NCBI GenBank assembly: GCA_038848185.1 | Contig: JAWCNV010000009.1 | Span: forward strand, 1 to 64,000 | Direction of reading: 5' to 3' | From: JAAOZP01 sp038848185 | Lineage (GTDB): Archaea; Thermoproteota; EX4484-205; JAAOZP01 | Length of the DNA stretch: 64,000 bases | Program-made: the position numbers and the translations under genes | Part shown: positions 49,234 through 58,061 of the stretch, piece after piece | How the letters are laid out: each line of letters opens with the position of its first letter | How positions within the stretch are numbered: position 1 is the stretch's first letter | Notes under the pieces: model-generated | What the model was told of the DNA's origin: nothing | Database searches by the model: none | What the model saw: only the letters and a program-made list of their open reading frames with translations

Positions 49234-50427
49234 ATGATGACTGAAACCTTATCCAAGCAGCACAAGCTTGCACTGACCGGCAACGACGCCGTAGCATACG
49301 CGGTGAAGCAGGCGAATGTGGATGTAATAAGTGCCTACCCGATAACCCCTCAGACATTCGTCGTCGAAACCCTCTCACGATACGTGAACGACGGAGAATT
49401 GAACGCCAAGTACATAGCTGTCGAGTCTGAACACTCTGCTATGTCGGCAGTAATAGGAGCCTCATTAGCTGGGGCAAGAGCATTCACCGCAACATCAAGC
49501 CAGGGACTAGCATACATGTGGGAAGCACTCTACGCAGCATCAGGATTAAGACTACCCATAGTGATGGCGCTAGCAGCAAGAGCCCTCTCAGCACCCATAA
49601 ACATCCACAATGACCACACAGACTTCTTCGGAATGAGAGACGCAGGCTGGATAATGTTCAACGGCGAGGAGGCGCAGGAAACCTACGACCTCACAATCAT
49701 GGCCTTCAAGATCGCTGAGGACCCGAGGGTGCTTCTACCAATAGTTGTCTCATACGACGGCTTCATAGTTTCCCATGCAATAAGCAACTTCTATGCGTTG
49801 AATGACGATGTGGTGAAAGAATTCCTAGGAGTACGAAAAACCGGGCCGAGGATAGACCTGGACAACCCGAGAAGCTTCGGCGTCCTAGCCCTCCAAGACT
49901 CATACTTCGAATTCAGAAGACAGCAGTACGAAGCCATGGAGAACGCTAGGCAAGTAATAAAGGAAGTATTCAAGAAATACGGCGAAATCTCAGGAAGAAG
50001 CTACGCACCACTCAAAGAATACATGACCAGCGACGCTGAAACCTGCATAGTAGCAATGGGAAGCACAGTCGGAACAGCAAGACACGCAGCTAAAAAATTA
50101 AGAGAAAAAGGCGAGAAAGCAGGCGTAGTAGGCATACTGCAATACAGACCGTGGCCAGCAAAAGAGGCTGAGCAATTATTCTCAAGGTTCAAAAGAATAA
50201 TCGTAATGGAGAAGGTTATGAGCCCAGGAGCAAGAGCAGGGCCAGTCTACGAGGACATCGTCGCAACACTATACCCCAATCACAACGTGAAGATAATAGA
50301 CTTCACATACGGCCTCGGGGGAAGAGATATCTCCACCCAAGGAATAATAGACATCTACAGAAAGGGGAAGGAGCTTATCGACAAGGGTAAAACAGACATA
50401 GTTCATTTCCACGGGGTGAGAGAATGA
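49234..50427 (+). CDS. porA: 2-oxoacid:ferredoxin oxidoreductase alpha subunit
   Basis: About 397 residues. The N-terminal MMTETLSKQHKLALTGNDAVAYAVKQANVDVISAYPITPQT shows the pyrimidine-binding domain with YPITPQT; ATSSQGLAYMWE and PINIHNDHTDFF lie in the conserved core (about 85 and 120), and the C-terminal domain has GGRDI. Start ATG 49234 follows the porD stop closely. From about 49.86 kb codons become almost all A- or C-ending. Confidence 0.95.
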   Translation: MMTETLSKQHKLALTGNDAVAYAVKQANVDVISAYPITPQTFVVETLSRYVNDGELNAKYIAVESEHSAMSAVIGASLAGARAFTATSSQGLAYMWEALYAASGLRLPIVMALAARALSAPINIHNDHTDFFGMRDAGWIMFNGEEAQETYDLTIMAFKIAEDPRVLLPIVVSYDGFIVSHAISNFYALNDDVVKEFLGVRKTGPRIDLDNPRSFGVLALQDSYFEFRRQQYEAMENARQVIKEVFKKYGEISGRSYAPLKEYMTSDAETCIVAMGSTVGTARHAAKKLREKGEKAGVVGILQYRPWPAKEAEQLFSRFKRIIVMEKVMSPGARAGPVYEDIVATLYPNHNVKIIDFTYGLGGRDISTQGIIDIYRKGKELIDKGKTDIVHFHGVRE

Positions 50428-51371
50428 GCAAACTAGAACCCATATCCAAAATATCCGACCTCCCTGAGAATTCAAAATTCAGACCAGGGCACAGACTATG
50501 CGCAGGATGCGGACCAGCAATAACAGCAAAAATCATAACACTCGCCGTACCAGAAGCAGTAATCGTCAACGCCACAGGCTGCGTAGAAGTTGGAACAACA
50601 ATCTACCCATACTCAGCGTGGAAAACACCATGGGTCCACGTACTATTCCAGAACAACGCGCCAGTCGCATCAGGCATCGCAGCAGCACTGGAAAAACTCT
50701 CAGCAGAAGGAAGAGCAAAGAAAATCCCAGTCATAGCACTAGGAGGAGACGGCTCAACATTCGACATAGGACTCGGAGCAATCTCAGGAGCACTAGAAAG
50801 ATTAGATAGAATAATTTATATATGTTATGATAACGAAGCGTATATGAACACAGGAATACAGAGATCAGGAGCTACTATTCTGGGCGGTGCAACCACGACG
50901 AGTCCCGCTGGCAAGGTAATTCCTGGAAAGCAGGAGAACAAGAAGGATCTAATAGGTATTGTTGCTTCACATCATATTCCTTATGCTGCCACCGCTACGC
51001 TTTGGCTTTGGCGTGATATGGTTAACAAGATTCGTAAGGCTGTCAGCTACAGTGAGCAAGGTCCTGCGTTTCTGCATATTCTTGCTCCATGCCAGTTCGG
51101 CTGGCGCTATGAGCCGCATTTGACGGTGAAGGTTTCGAGGATGGCTGTTGAAACCAGGTTGTTCCCAATCTATGAGATTGAAGACGGCCAGCTCAAGATA
51201 AACTTCAGGGTTACAAAGCCCACGCCGATCGAAGAATACCTTAAGATTCAGAGGAGGACGAGGCATCTTCTTGAGCCTGGGAACGCGGAGACTTTGCAGA
51301 GGCTTAAGGCTTGGGCTGAGTGGAACTGGCAGCGTCTTGAGAACTTGGAGAAGGCTGGGAAAGTCTTCTAG
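50424..51371 (+). CDS. porB: 2-oxoacid:ferredoxin oxidoreductase beta subunit
   Basis: A 315-residue ThDP-binding subunit. CAGCGPAI (about 27-34) and ATGCVEVGTTIYPYSAWKTPW hold cluster Cys; the ThDP motif GGDGSTFDIGLGAISGALER..DRIIYICYDNEAYMNTGIQRSG spans about 108-150, and LAPCQFGWRYEP (about 222) has another Cys. Codon use flips near 50.82 kb: before it almost no codon ends in T, after it T- and G-ending codons are common. The protein is continuous across the point. Confidence 0.95.
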   Translation: MSKLEPISKISDLPENSKFRPGHRLCAGCGPAITAKIITLAVPEAVIVNATGCVEVGTTIYPYSAWKTPWVHVLFQNNAPVASGIAAALEKLSAEGRAKKIPVIALGGDGSTFDIGLGAISGALERLDRIIYICYDNEAYMNTGIQRSGATILGGATTTSPAGKVIPGKQENKKDLIGIVASHHIPYAATATLWLWRDMVNKIRKAVSYSEQGPAFLHILAPCQFGWRYEPHLTVKVSRMAVETRLFPIYEIEDGQLKINFRVTKPTPIEEYLKIQRRTRHLLEPGNAETLQRLKAWAEWNWQRLENLEKAGKVF

Positions 51372-51512
51372 GAGTCGTTAAATAATCTGGTGCCATAGTG
51401 TTCGAAGCTTGCTATAAGTGTAGAGTGAAGGGTGATGTTGAGACGACTATTTCTAGGCTGATATTTGCAGGTAACTTGTATCCTGTTTTTAAAATTCTTT
51501 TTCAAGATGTAT

Positions 51513-52384
51513 TTACTCAGCCTCTATTTTTCCTCCTGATTTAAGGTATAGGGTTGCTCCGGGTGCTAGGCTATCCAAGTATGCCATTGTGTGTACGACG
51601 AGTCTTTCGTAGCCGAGTTGCTTGGCTTTATTCAAAACCGCTTTCATTAATGTCCCGCCTATCCCTCTCATGCGGTATTGTGGAAGAACCAGTACACCTA
51701 AGAATGCGGCCTCACCCTTTTCATGGCCTGGAACCATGCCTGTGACACCAACAATCTTGCCGTCAACTTGCGCAGCAAGAGCCGCTGAGTGCCTTATCCA
51801 TTCCTTTGCCCTTTGCAAAACCAATTCTCTTCCTCCTTCTTCCTTAATCCACCAATTCCAGTATGGTTGCATTCCATCTACAAACACTCGATAAGCCTCC
51901 TCAATATTTTCTTCACTCACTTCAACTATAGATGCGTTTTCCATAAAGTGTTCTTCACAAGCCTTGGCTAAGTCCCAAGTGATTCGAAGTATTCTTCTAA
52001 CAGGCTTGAAGCCGAACCGCTTATACGCCTCCACATAGGGTTGAATTGCTAGAGTGGCAGCCTTGAGTAGTTTTGGTTTTTGAGAGGACGAGTATTTTAA
52101 GGCTCCCTCTATTAATTCATCAACGAGGTTCAGTTTTGAGAAAGCATCCTTAACCGCCAAATACCTTATCTCCAGGAAGCCTTCTGCCGGCAGGTTAATT
52201 ACCCCAATGCACCCAACAGGCAAACCCTTCTCCTCAGCTATAAAAAATCCTTGAGGGTTAAAGCTGGGGGAAGAGGTCAGTCTTCTCAACCCTCCATACT
52301 CAGCCTCTCCAAATTCCTAAACGCAGTATTCCCTAAAGAAAAGAAGACCTGTTCATCACCACTTCTAAAATTTCGCAACACCAT
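51513..52384 (-). pseudogene. Tandem GNAT acetyltransferase gene with a frameshift
   Basis: Two GNAT domains: residues up to about 125 of the downstream frame and a C-terminal one with the acetyl-CoA loop YRMRGIGGTLM (about 207-217). The downstream frame starts at TTG 52287-52289, but the true N-terminus is in another frame: ATG at 52382-52384 opens MVLRNFRSGDEQVFFSLGNT and runs to a TGA at 52286-52288. The upstream frame ends ERLSMEG and the downstream one continues LRRLTSSPSF, a natural junction if one T is missing in GGTTGAG. Either a recent one-base deletion, an assembly error, or a two-part gene. A TATA-like TTTAAAAAG lies just upstream. Substrate unknown. Confidence 0.75.
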
Positions 52385-52644
52385 AATAGTCTTGCTAGTG
52401 TCATTCTTTCTTTTTAAATATTTTCCATACTCCTTTTATCCGGTAGCGGCCTCAGTATCTTTAAGCTTTGGCTCGTTGCAAGAATTGAGCAATAGGATTA
52501 TACTATGATTTTTCCAGATGGAGTGAGAACCTAGTCAAAGATTGGGGGAATTCGGCGAGATACGTTATAATAGTGACTTTTCCCAATTTTTTACTATGGT
52601 TGTAGGACAGTAAGTTTATATCGATACTGGTTGTGTTAAGTATT

Positions 52645-53916
52645 ATGAGTAAAGTATCTATTTCAAGTTCTCGAGATTTCTTTTTGAAAAACGGGGAGAA
52701 ATTCTTCTATCTTGCGGATACTTGCTGGAGTGTTTTTACGAATGCAACATTTGAAGAATGGGATTACTATTTGGAGTATAGGAGGATGCAGGGTTTCAAC
52801 GCGTTGCAAATAAACATTCTTCCTCAGCACGATAGGAGTAGAATGGAAGGCTCTTGGGAGCCGTTTGAGATTCTTCCAGACGGGGGGTGGGACTTTAGTA
52901 GGAGGAATGAGAAGTATTTCGACAGGGCTGAAAAAATGGTTGAGATGGCTGTTGAGAAGAGCTTCGTTCCTGCACTAGTGGTATTGTGGTGTAATTATGT
53001 TAAGGGAACATGGGGTTCTAAAATAAATCCGTCTAGAATAATTCCAATGGAAAAACTGGAGGAGTACGTGAGCTATGTGGTGGATAGGTTTGGAAAATAC
53101 AACCCTATCTTCATAATAAGCGGCGATACGAATTTCGAGACTGATGAATCCATAGACTATTATAAAATTGCACTAGACTTAGTTAAGAGAGCGTCTCCAG
53201 ACTTTCTTACCACCATGCATATAATGGGAGGGTTATGGAGCCTACCTGACACTATTATAAAATCATCTAACTACGATTTCTACATGTATCAATCTGGACA
53301 TATGAAAGAGCACCAGCATCTTCCATACGAGCTTGCTCAAAAGTTTTACAACATGCCTGTTAAAAGGCCGATTGTAAATGGTGAACCATGTTATGAAGGC
53401 CACTCACACGGGAGTAAATACGGCAGGTTCAGCAGTTTTGACGTTAGGAAAGCCATATGGCAGAGTCTACTATCAGGTGCTAAAGCGGGAACAGCCTACG
53501 GTGCTCACGGGGTATGGCCATGGCATAGGAGGGGAAGCGAGTTTGGCGGAGAGTCTTTTTCAGGAGTGCCCTATGAGTGGAGTGTTGCATTGAAGTTTCC
53601 AGGGGCCTTCGATGCTGCTTTTGCAAAATGGCTCTTTGAGAAGAATGATCTGTTCGACATAGAGCCAGCTAATGATAAGCTTTTGAACGAGGCTCCTGAA
53701 ATAAGGGTTTCAGAAAGCAGGGAGAAGATAGTTGTTTACACCCCTTACAATTGGGATATAAAGCTGAAGATTGATGGGGAACTATACAGATGGGAAGGAA
53801 TAGATCTTTGGACAAGGAGAATCTTTAAGCCAAATGTTGATAAATGCGGTAACTATTCCATAATAGAGATGTCCGAGTTTAACAATGATATTTTAATAAT
53901 AGGCAGTAGATCCTGA
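52645..53916 (+). CDS. DUF4038/apiosidase-like (GH140-like) glycoside hydrolase
   Basis: A glycosidase-like TIM barrel of about 423 residues. Family features are FFYLADTCWSVF near the start, GFNALQINILPQHD (about 46-60), IISGDTNFE (about 156) and NGEPCYEGHSHG (about 246), which carry the likely acid residues; a C-terminal beta-sandwich follows. There is no signal peptide, so it is cytosolic. Start ATG at 52645 fits a near-leaderless mRNA from TTTATAT at 52615; ATG at 52633 would add four residues. Sugar substrate unknown. The next gene is a nucleoside hydrolase, so a small salvage set is possible. Confidence 0.8.
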   Translation: MSKVSISSSRDFFLKNGEKFFYLADTCWSVFTNATFEEWDYYLEYRRMQGFNALQINILPQHDRSRMEGSWEPFEILPDGGWDFSRRNEKYFDRAEKMVEMAVEKSFVPALVVLWCNYVKGTWGSKINPSRIIPMEKLEEYVSYVVDRFGKYNPIFIISGDTNFETDESIDYYKIALDLVKRASPDFLTTMHIMGGLWSLPDTIIKSSNYDFYMYQSGHMKEHQHLPYELAQKFYNMPVKRPIVNGEPCYEGHSHGSKYGRFSSFDVRKAIWQSLLSGAKAGTAYGAHGVWPWHRRGSEFGGESFSGVPYEWSVALKFPGAFDAAFAKWLFEKNDLFDIEPANDKLLNEAPEIRVSESREKIVVYTPYNWDIKLKIDGELYRWEGIDLWTRRIFKPNVDKCGNYSIIEMSEFNNDILIIGSRS

Positions 53917-54035
53917 GATAAGCCTGCGGTGGATCAATGGTTTAATAAAATTCCCATTTGCAGAAAACCTTGATTTATTCATGCCTTTTAAAGATACCTT
54001 TTTATAATTCCACCGCTAACATATAGTGCAGACAC

Positions 54036-54902
54036 ATGGCTAAGCCGATAGTTCTGGACACGGATATTGGCGACGACATTGATGATGCTTTCGCCCTGCT
54101 CTTCGCTTTAAAATGTAGGGAGCTGGATCTTAAGACTGTAACCGTGGTCTACGGGGATGTGGAGTCTAGAGCTAGGCTTGCCTCAAAGCTTATTTCCACG
54201 ATGGGTTTGAAAACGCCTGTCGCCTTAGGCTCGTCTAGAAGTCTTTTAGGTGCTGCTCCAAGCGGGAAACCGTGTCAGGCGAAGGTTTTAAGTGATGATG
54301 AGGAGTATCCTAACTTAGTGGGGATGCCTGCTTGGATGGTTATTGCGGAAAACGTTTTGAGGATCAACGGGCTTAGGGTAGTTAGTATAGGCCCGTTAAC
54401 AAACATCGCTTTAACAGTACTTTCAGAGCCGAGTGTTAAAGATAGAATTAGCTTGACATCTATGGCAGGGTTCTTCAGGGGTCAGTTTGCTGAATACAAT
54501 GTTAAATGTGATCCTGAGGCTTTAAGCTTGGTGCTTAGATCAGGGCTGAACCCTCTGCTGGTTGGATTAGACGTGACCCTGAAGTGTCCTATGCCTATGA
54601 GCATGGTTGAGAGGCTTAAGTCAAGCCAGAAGCCAGAGCATAGGCTGGTTTCGTCAATGCTTAAAGAGTGGAGCAAGGATTCAGGTTGTAGCCAGCCGAT
54701 TCTTCACGATCCTTTAGCGTTGGCTACGATCGTGGATGAAAAGATTGTGACTGTTGAGAAGACTAGGGTTGAGGTTGAGCTTAAGGGAGAATATACGAGG
54801 GGCTGCACAGTTGCAGTTGGTGATACTCCAAACGCGTCGATATGCATAGGTGTCGACGTAGACCGGTTTCTAAAGCTTTTCGAAGAAGTAATCTTCTCCT
54901 GA
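54036..54902 (+). CDS. Inosine-uridine-preferring nucleoside hydrolase family protein
   Basis: A 288-residue nucleoside N-ribohydrolase. The Ca2+-binding motif DTDIGDDIDDAFAL (about 8-21) is canonical; the C-terminal HDPLALA (about 227-233) supplies His/Asp, and IGPLTNIAL (about 118) is also conserved. It cleaves nucleosides to base and ribose; the base is not predictable. Near-leaderless from TATA TTTTTATAA at about 53999-54007. Confidence 0.92.
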   Translation: MAKPIVLDTDIGDDIDDAFALLFALKCRELDLKTVTVVYGDVESRARLASKLISTMGLKTPVALGSSRSLLGAAPSGKPCQAKVLSDDEEYPNLVGMPAWMVIAENVLRINGLRVVSIGPLTNIALTVLSEPSVKDRISLTSMAGFFRGQFAEYNVKCDPEALSLVLRSGLNPLLVGLDVTLKCPMPMSMVERLKSSQKPEHRLVSSMLKEWSKDSGCSQPILHDPLALATIVDEKIVTVEKTRVEVELKGEYTRGCTVAVGDTPNASICIGVDVDRFLKLFEEVIFS

Positions 54903-55004
54903 CTATGCCTACACTAGCTTAATCAATAGGTAAGACGCCTGCCGGTTGAACGTGTTCAGGTTAACGCTTTATTAGACTAATGGATTAAGGGCGTTTGGAG
55001 ACAA

Positions 55005-55098
55005 CGGGCCCGCTGGGATTTGAACCCAGGTTCTCCGGCTCCGGAGGCCTGCGCGAGTAGGCTTCTCGACGCCTTTATCCTGGCTTGGCCACGGGCCC
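55005..55098 (-). tRNA. tRNA-Arg(CCG) with intron in anticodon stem
   Basis: Identical in acceptor, D-arm and T-arm to tRNA-Arg(GCG) at 44.6 kb; the loop is CTCCGGA (anticodon CCG). Removing 18 bases after GTC restores TCGGC/GCCGG, so the intron occupies the same site as in the other gene, but its internal sequence differs and its helix is CGAG/CTCG. Discriminator G; no CCA. Head-to-head with lysS. Confidence 0.85.
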
Positions 55099-55143
55099 TG
55101 TTAAAATTTATTTGCATAGGCTTTTAAACCTAATTCGCTTCAA

Positions 55144-56804
55144 GTGAATAGGAACAGCAAGGATAAGAGTGGATTCGTGTTCTGGGCTGACGCGGTAGCT
55201 GAATCAGCTATTGAACACGCTAAGAGAAATAATATGTCTGTTGTAACTGTTAAGAGCGGCGGCTCTCCTTCAGGGGGAAAGCATATTGGCAACATGAATG
55301 ATCAGATACGTGCTTTCTTCATATATGACGCTTTAATCAGGAGGGGTTTCCCCGCGAGACTAATCTACACCAATGACGACATGGATCCTCTCAGAACTAT
55401 TCCCCCTTCTGCTCCAGACGGGGATGGGGAATGGCATGTTTTCACTGAGCAGGAGTTGTCGACGCTCGAAAAACACTTGGGATGGCCCTACAGCCGTATA
55501 CCTGACGTATTCGGATGCCACGAGTCTTGGGGTGAACACTTTAATTCTGTGATTCAAGACGGCTTAAGAAGGATAGGGATAAACATGGAGAATCATGACA
55601 ACAGTAAGTCTTACGCCGAAGGAAGGTTTCTTGAAGTAACTAGGCTCACCCTCTCTAAGACGAGTCTAGTCAGGGATGTGTTACGCAGGTATCAGAGGAA
55701 TTTGGAGGAAAGCTGGATTCCTTTCCACGCTGTCTGCAGCAACTGCGGTAAGATAACCACCACTGTTCTAAACGTGGATTTAAACAATGATACTGTTAAA
55801 TACGAGTGTAAAGGAAGGGTTTTAGCGGGCAAGTATGTTATAAAGGGGTGTGGCCACCGGGGTTTTTCAACACTGAGAGAGGGTAAGCTTCCTTGGCGGG
55901 TGGAGTGGGTTGCCCAGTGGAATGTTTTCCAGGTTAATGCCGAGCCCTTCGGGAAGGATCACTACGAGGGCTCTTGGAAATCCGGCCAAGCTTTAGCTAG
56001 GGAAGTTTATGGAATGGAGCCTCCCGCAAGCCTAGTCTACGAGTTCTTCCTAGTTAACGGTGAGAAAATGTCCAGCAGGAAGGGTAACGCATACATACTT
56101 CATGATCTTCTCAAGGTTCTGGAGCCGGAGGTGATAAAATACCTCTATACTAAGAGACCTATGATGCAGAGGAACATAGATCTAAGGAACCTGCACCTCA
56201 TGGTTGAGGAGTTTGACAGGTTTGAGGAGGGCTTCTTCGAGAAAACGTCTGAGGAGGCTGAAAGAATCTACCCAGTTCTTATGGGGACTACTCCATCTAG
56301 AAAACCGTTGAGAGTAAGCTACCTGCTTGCAAGCTACGTGATCCAGTTCTACCCTGTTGAAGAGGCCTATAGAAGCCTAGTCAGGTCAGGCATCCTGAAG
56401 GAAGAAGAAATGTCTGATGATGATAGGGAAAAAGTATTACTTAGGCTAAGACTGGCAAAGAACTGGCTCTCGACTTTTGCCGACACAAGCGTACGNNNNN
56501 NNNNNNNNNNNNNNNNNNNNNNNNNNNNNNNNNNNNNNNNNNNNNNNNNNNNNNNNNNNNNNNNNNNNNNNNNNNNNNNNNNNNNNNNNTGGAGGCGCTC
56601 TCGTCTCTGAAGGAGTTTAAAGGTGAAGAAATCCAGAACATGCTTTACTCTATTGCACGGAAGCACGGTGTTTCCTCATCACGCTTCTTCGAGAAGCTTT
56701 ACATGGTGTTCATGGGGATGGGAAGCGGTCCTAGGCTGGGCTACCTGCTTGCAACTCTTGGAAGGGAACACGTAATCTCCTGTTTGAAGAAGGCTTTGGG
56801 CTAG
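55144..56804 (+). CDS. lysS: Lysyl-tRNA synthetase, class I, interrupted by an assembly gap
   Basis: Archaeal class I LysRS. The N-terminal half has SPSGGKHIGNMND (HIGH motif, about 40-52), YTNDDMDPLR (about 76), zinc-type Cys pairs CSNCGK and CGHRG, and KMSSRKGN (KMSKS, about 305). A run of N (56496-56589) cuts the gene near residue 450; after it the frame giving EALSSLKEFKGEEIQ and ending MGMGSGPRLGYLLATLGREHV, the LysRS-I C-terminus, runs to TAG at 56802-56804. The two frames differ by the nominal gap length, so gap size is only an estimate. GTG start 55144. Confidence 0.9.
56496..56589. other. Assembly gap (94 N) within lysS
   Basis: Undetermined bases. The flanking LysRS frames are not in register over 94 bases, so the true length differs. 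Confidence 0.99.
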
Positions 56805-56911
56805 GGGTATTAGGCTATTTTATCCGTCATCTCTGCACTTTGTAAATGGCTTAAAGTCTTGGGAAACACGTGGGTTTATAGGCTTCCATAGATGTTTTAC
56901 TGTTAGAAAGC

Positions 56912-56929
56912 AATCGGCTTTAGCCGATT
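56912..56929. promoter_or_regulatory. Palindrome upstream of mvaS
   Basis: AATCGGCT-TT-AGCCGATT, a perfect 8-bp dyad (or 7-bp stem with TTTA loop), about 77 bases before mvaS. Suits a dimeric regulator or an RNA hairpin in the leader. Confidence 0.45.
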
Positions 56930-56939
56930 CATCTATCGC

Positions 56940-56963
56940 GGTTAAATATCAAGGTTAAATACC
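56940..56963 (+). promoter_or_regulatory. Tandem direct repeat upstream of mvaS
   Basis: GGTTAAATATC and GGTTAAATACC are near-identical and separated by 2 bases, each containing a TTAAATA TATA-like core. This may be a doubled TATA/BRE region or tandem regulator sites. A second hairpin (TTTTCTCCGA/TTCGGAAAA) follows at about 56966-56988. Confidence 0.45.
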
Positions 56964-57005
56964 GGTTTTCTCCGAGCCTTCGGAAAATCCCGGAGCTAGA
57001 TTGAT

Positions 57006-58055
57006 ATGAATGTTGGGATAGTTGGCTACGGCGTATACATCCCGAGGTTTAGGATTAGAGTTGAAGAAATAGCGCGAGTCTGGGGGCATGACGCTGCTTC
57101 ATACAAGGAGGGGCTAGGCATAGAGGAGAAATCAGTTCCGTCTTTAGACGAAGATACGACTACGATAGCTGTGGAGGCTTCGAGAAACGCTATGAAGCGG
57201 GCTGTAGAGGTTAAGCCTCAGAATGTTGGTGCTGTTTTCGTAGGTTCCGAATCCCACCCCTATGCTGTTAAGCCTACGGCAACAACAGTGGCTGAAGTCC
57301 TAGGATTAACACCAAACCTCACTGCGGTGGATATGGAGTTCGCCTGCAAGGCTGCTACAACCGCGGTGCAAGCATGTCTAGGCTTAGTTAAGGCAGGCTA
57401 CATAAGCTACGGGATTTCCGTTGGGGCGGATACTGCGCAAGGCGCACCCGGAGACGCTTTAGAGTATACTGCTGCCGCCGGGGGAGCAGCCTACGTGATA
57501 GGTTCAGGTGACGGCGTAATCGCTGAGGTTGAGTGCACTCAATCATTCACACAGGATGTTCCAGACTTCTGGAGGAGGGACGGGGCTTCCTACCCGCGGC
57601 ATGCTGGAAGGTTCACGGGTGGGCCTGCATACTTTGAACATGTTATAAATTGCACCAAGGCGCTGCTGGAGAAAATGGGAACTACCCCCAAGGATTATGA
57701 TTATGTTGTGTTCCACCAACCTAACTCGAAGTTTCCGCTGAAGGCTGCGAAGGTTTTAGGTTTCGAGGAGGATAAGCTTCGGCCAGGTCTACTGGTTAAC
57801 CGTCTTGGGAACACGTACTCCGGTTCATCCCTGATGGGTCTCGCCGCAGTTCTGGATGTTGCGAGGTCTGGTGAAAGAATTCTTCTTACCTCATACGGGT
57901 CTGGAGCTGGATCAGACTCATTCAGCATAAGGGTTACAGACGCTATAGATTCGAAGAGGGAGCTTGCTCCACCCGTAATGTATTACTTAGAGAGACGTGA
58001 ATACATAGATTACTCGACCTACGCAAGATACAGGAGGCTTTTCAAAGAGAGGTGA
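57006..58055 (+). CDS. HMG-CoA synthase, archaeal type
   Basis: Condenses acetoacetyl-CoA and acetyl-CoA to HMG-CoA for mevalonate and archaeal lipid synthesis. 349 residues with catalytic Glu in GIEEKS (about 38), nucleophilic Cys in DMEFACKAAT (about 114) and His in FHQPNSKF (about 236), plus NTYSGSSLMG near 270. First gene of HMG-CoA synthase-thiolase-DUF35, the trio known to form one complex in archaea that channels acetoacetyl-CoA. The thiolase TTG lies 6 bases after the stop. Confidence 0.95.
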   Translation: MNVGIVGYGVYIPRFRIRVEEIARVWGHDAASYKEGLGIEEKSVPSLDEDTTTIAVEASRNAMKRAVEVKPQNVGAVFVGSESHPYAVKPTATTVAEVLGLTPNLTAVDMEFACKAATTAVQACLGLVKAGYISYGISVGADTAQGAPGDALEYTAAAGGAAYVIGSGDGVIAEVECTQSFTQDVPDFWRRDGASYPRHAGRFTGGPAYFEHVINCTKALLEKMGTTPKDYDYVVFHQPNSKFPLKAAKVLGFEEDKLRPGLLVNRLGNTYSGSSLMGLAAVLDVARSGERILLTSYGSGAGSDSFSIRVTDAIDSKRELAPPVMYYLERREYIDYSTYARYRRLFKER

Positions 58056-58061
58056 CTATGC

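Noticed and set aside
51372..51512. Possible ORF MFEACYKCRVKGDVETTI after porB
   Set aside because: It runs into the convergent GNAT gene, has no Shine-Dalgarno or promoter, and no motif beyond one Cys pair.
52554..52598. Imperfect inverted repeat ATTGGG/CCCAAT upstream of the glycosidase
   Set aside because: Arms are short, need G-U pairs and span a long centre; too weak to call an operator.
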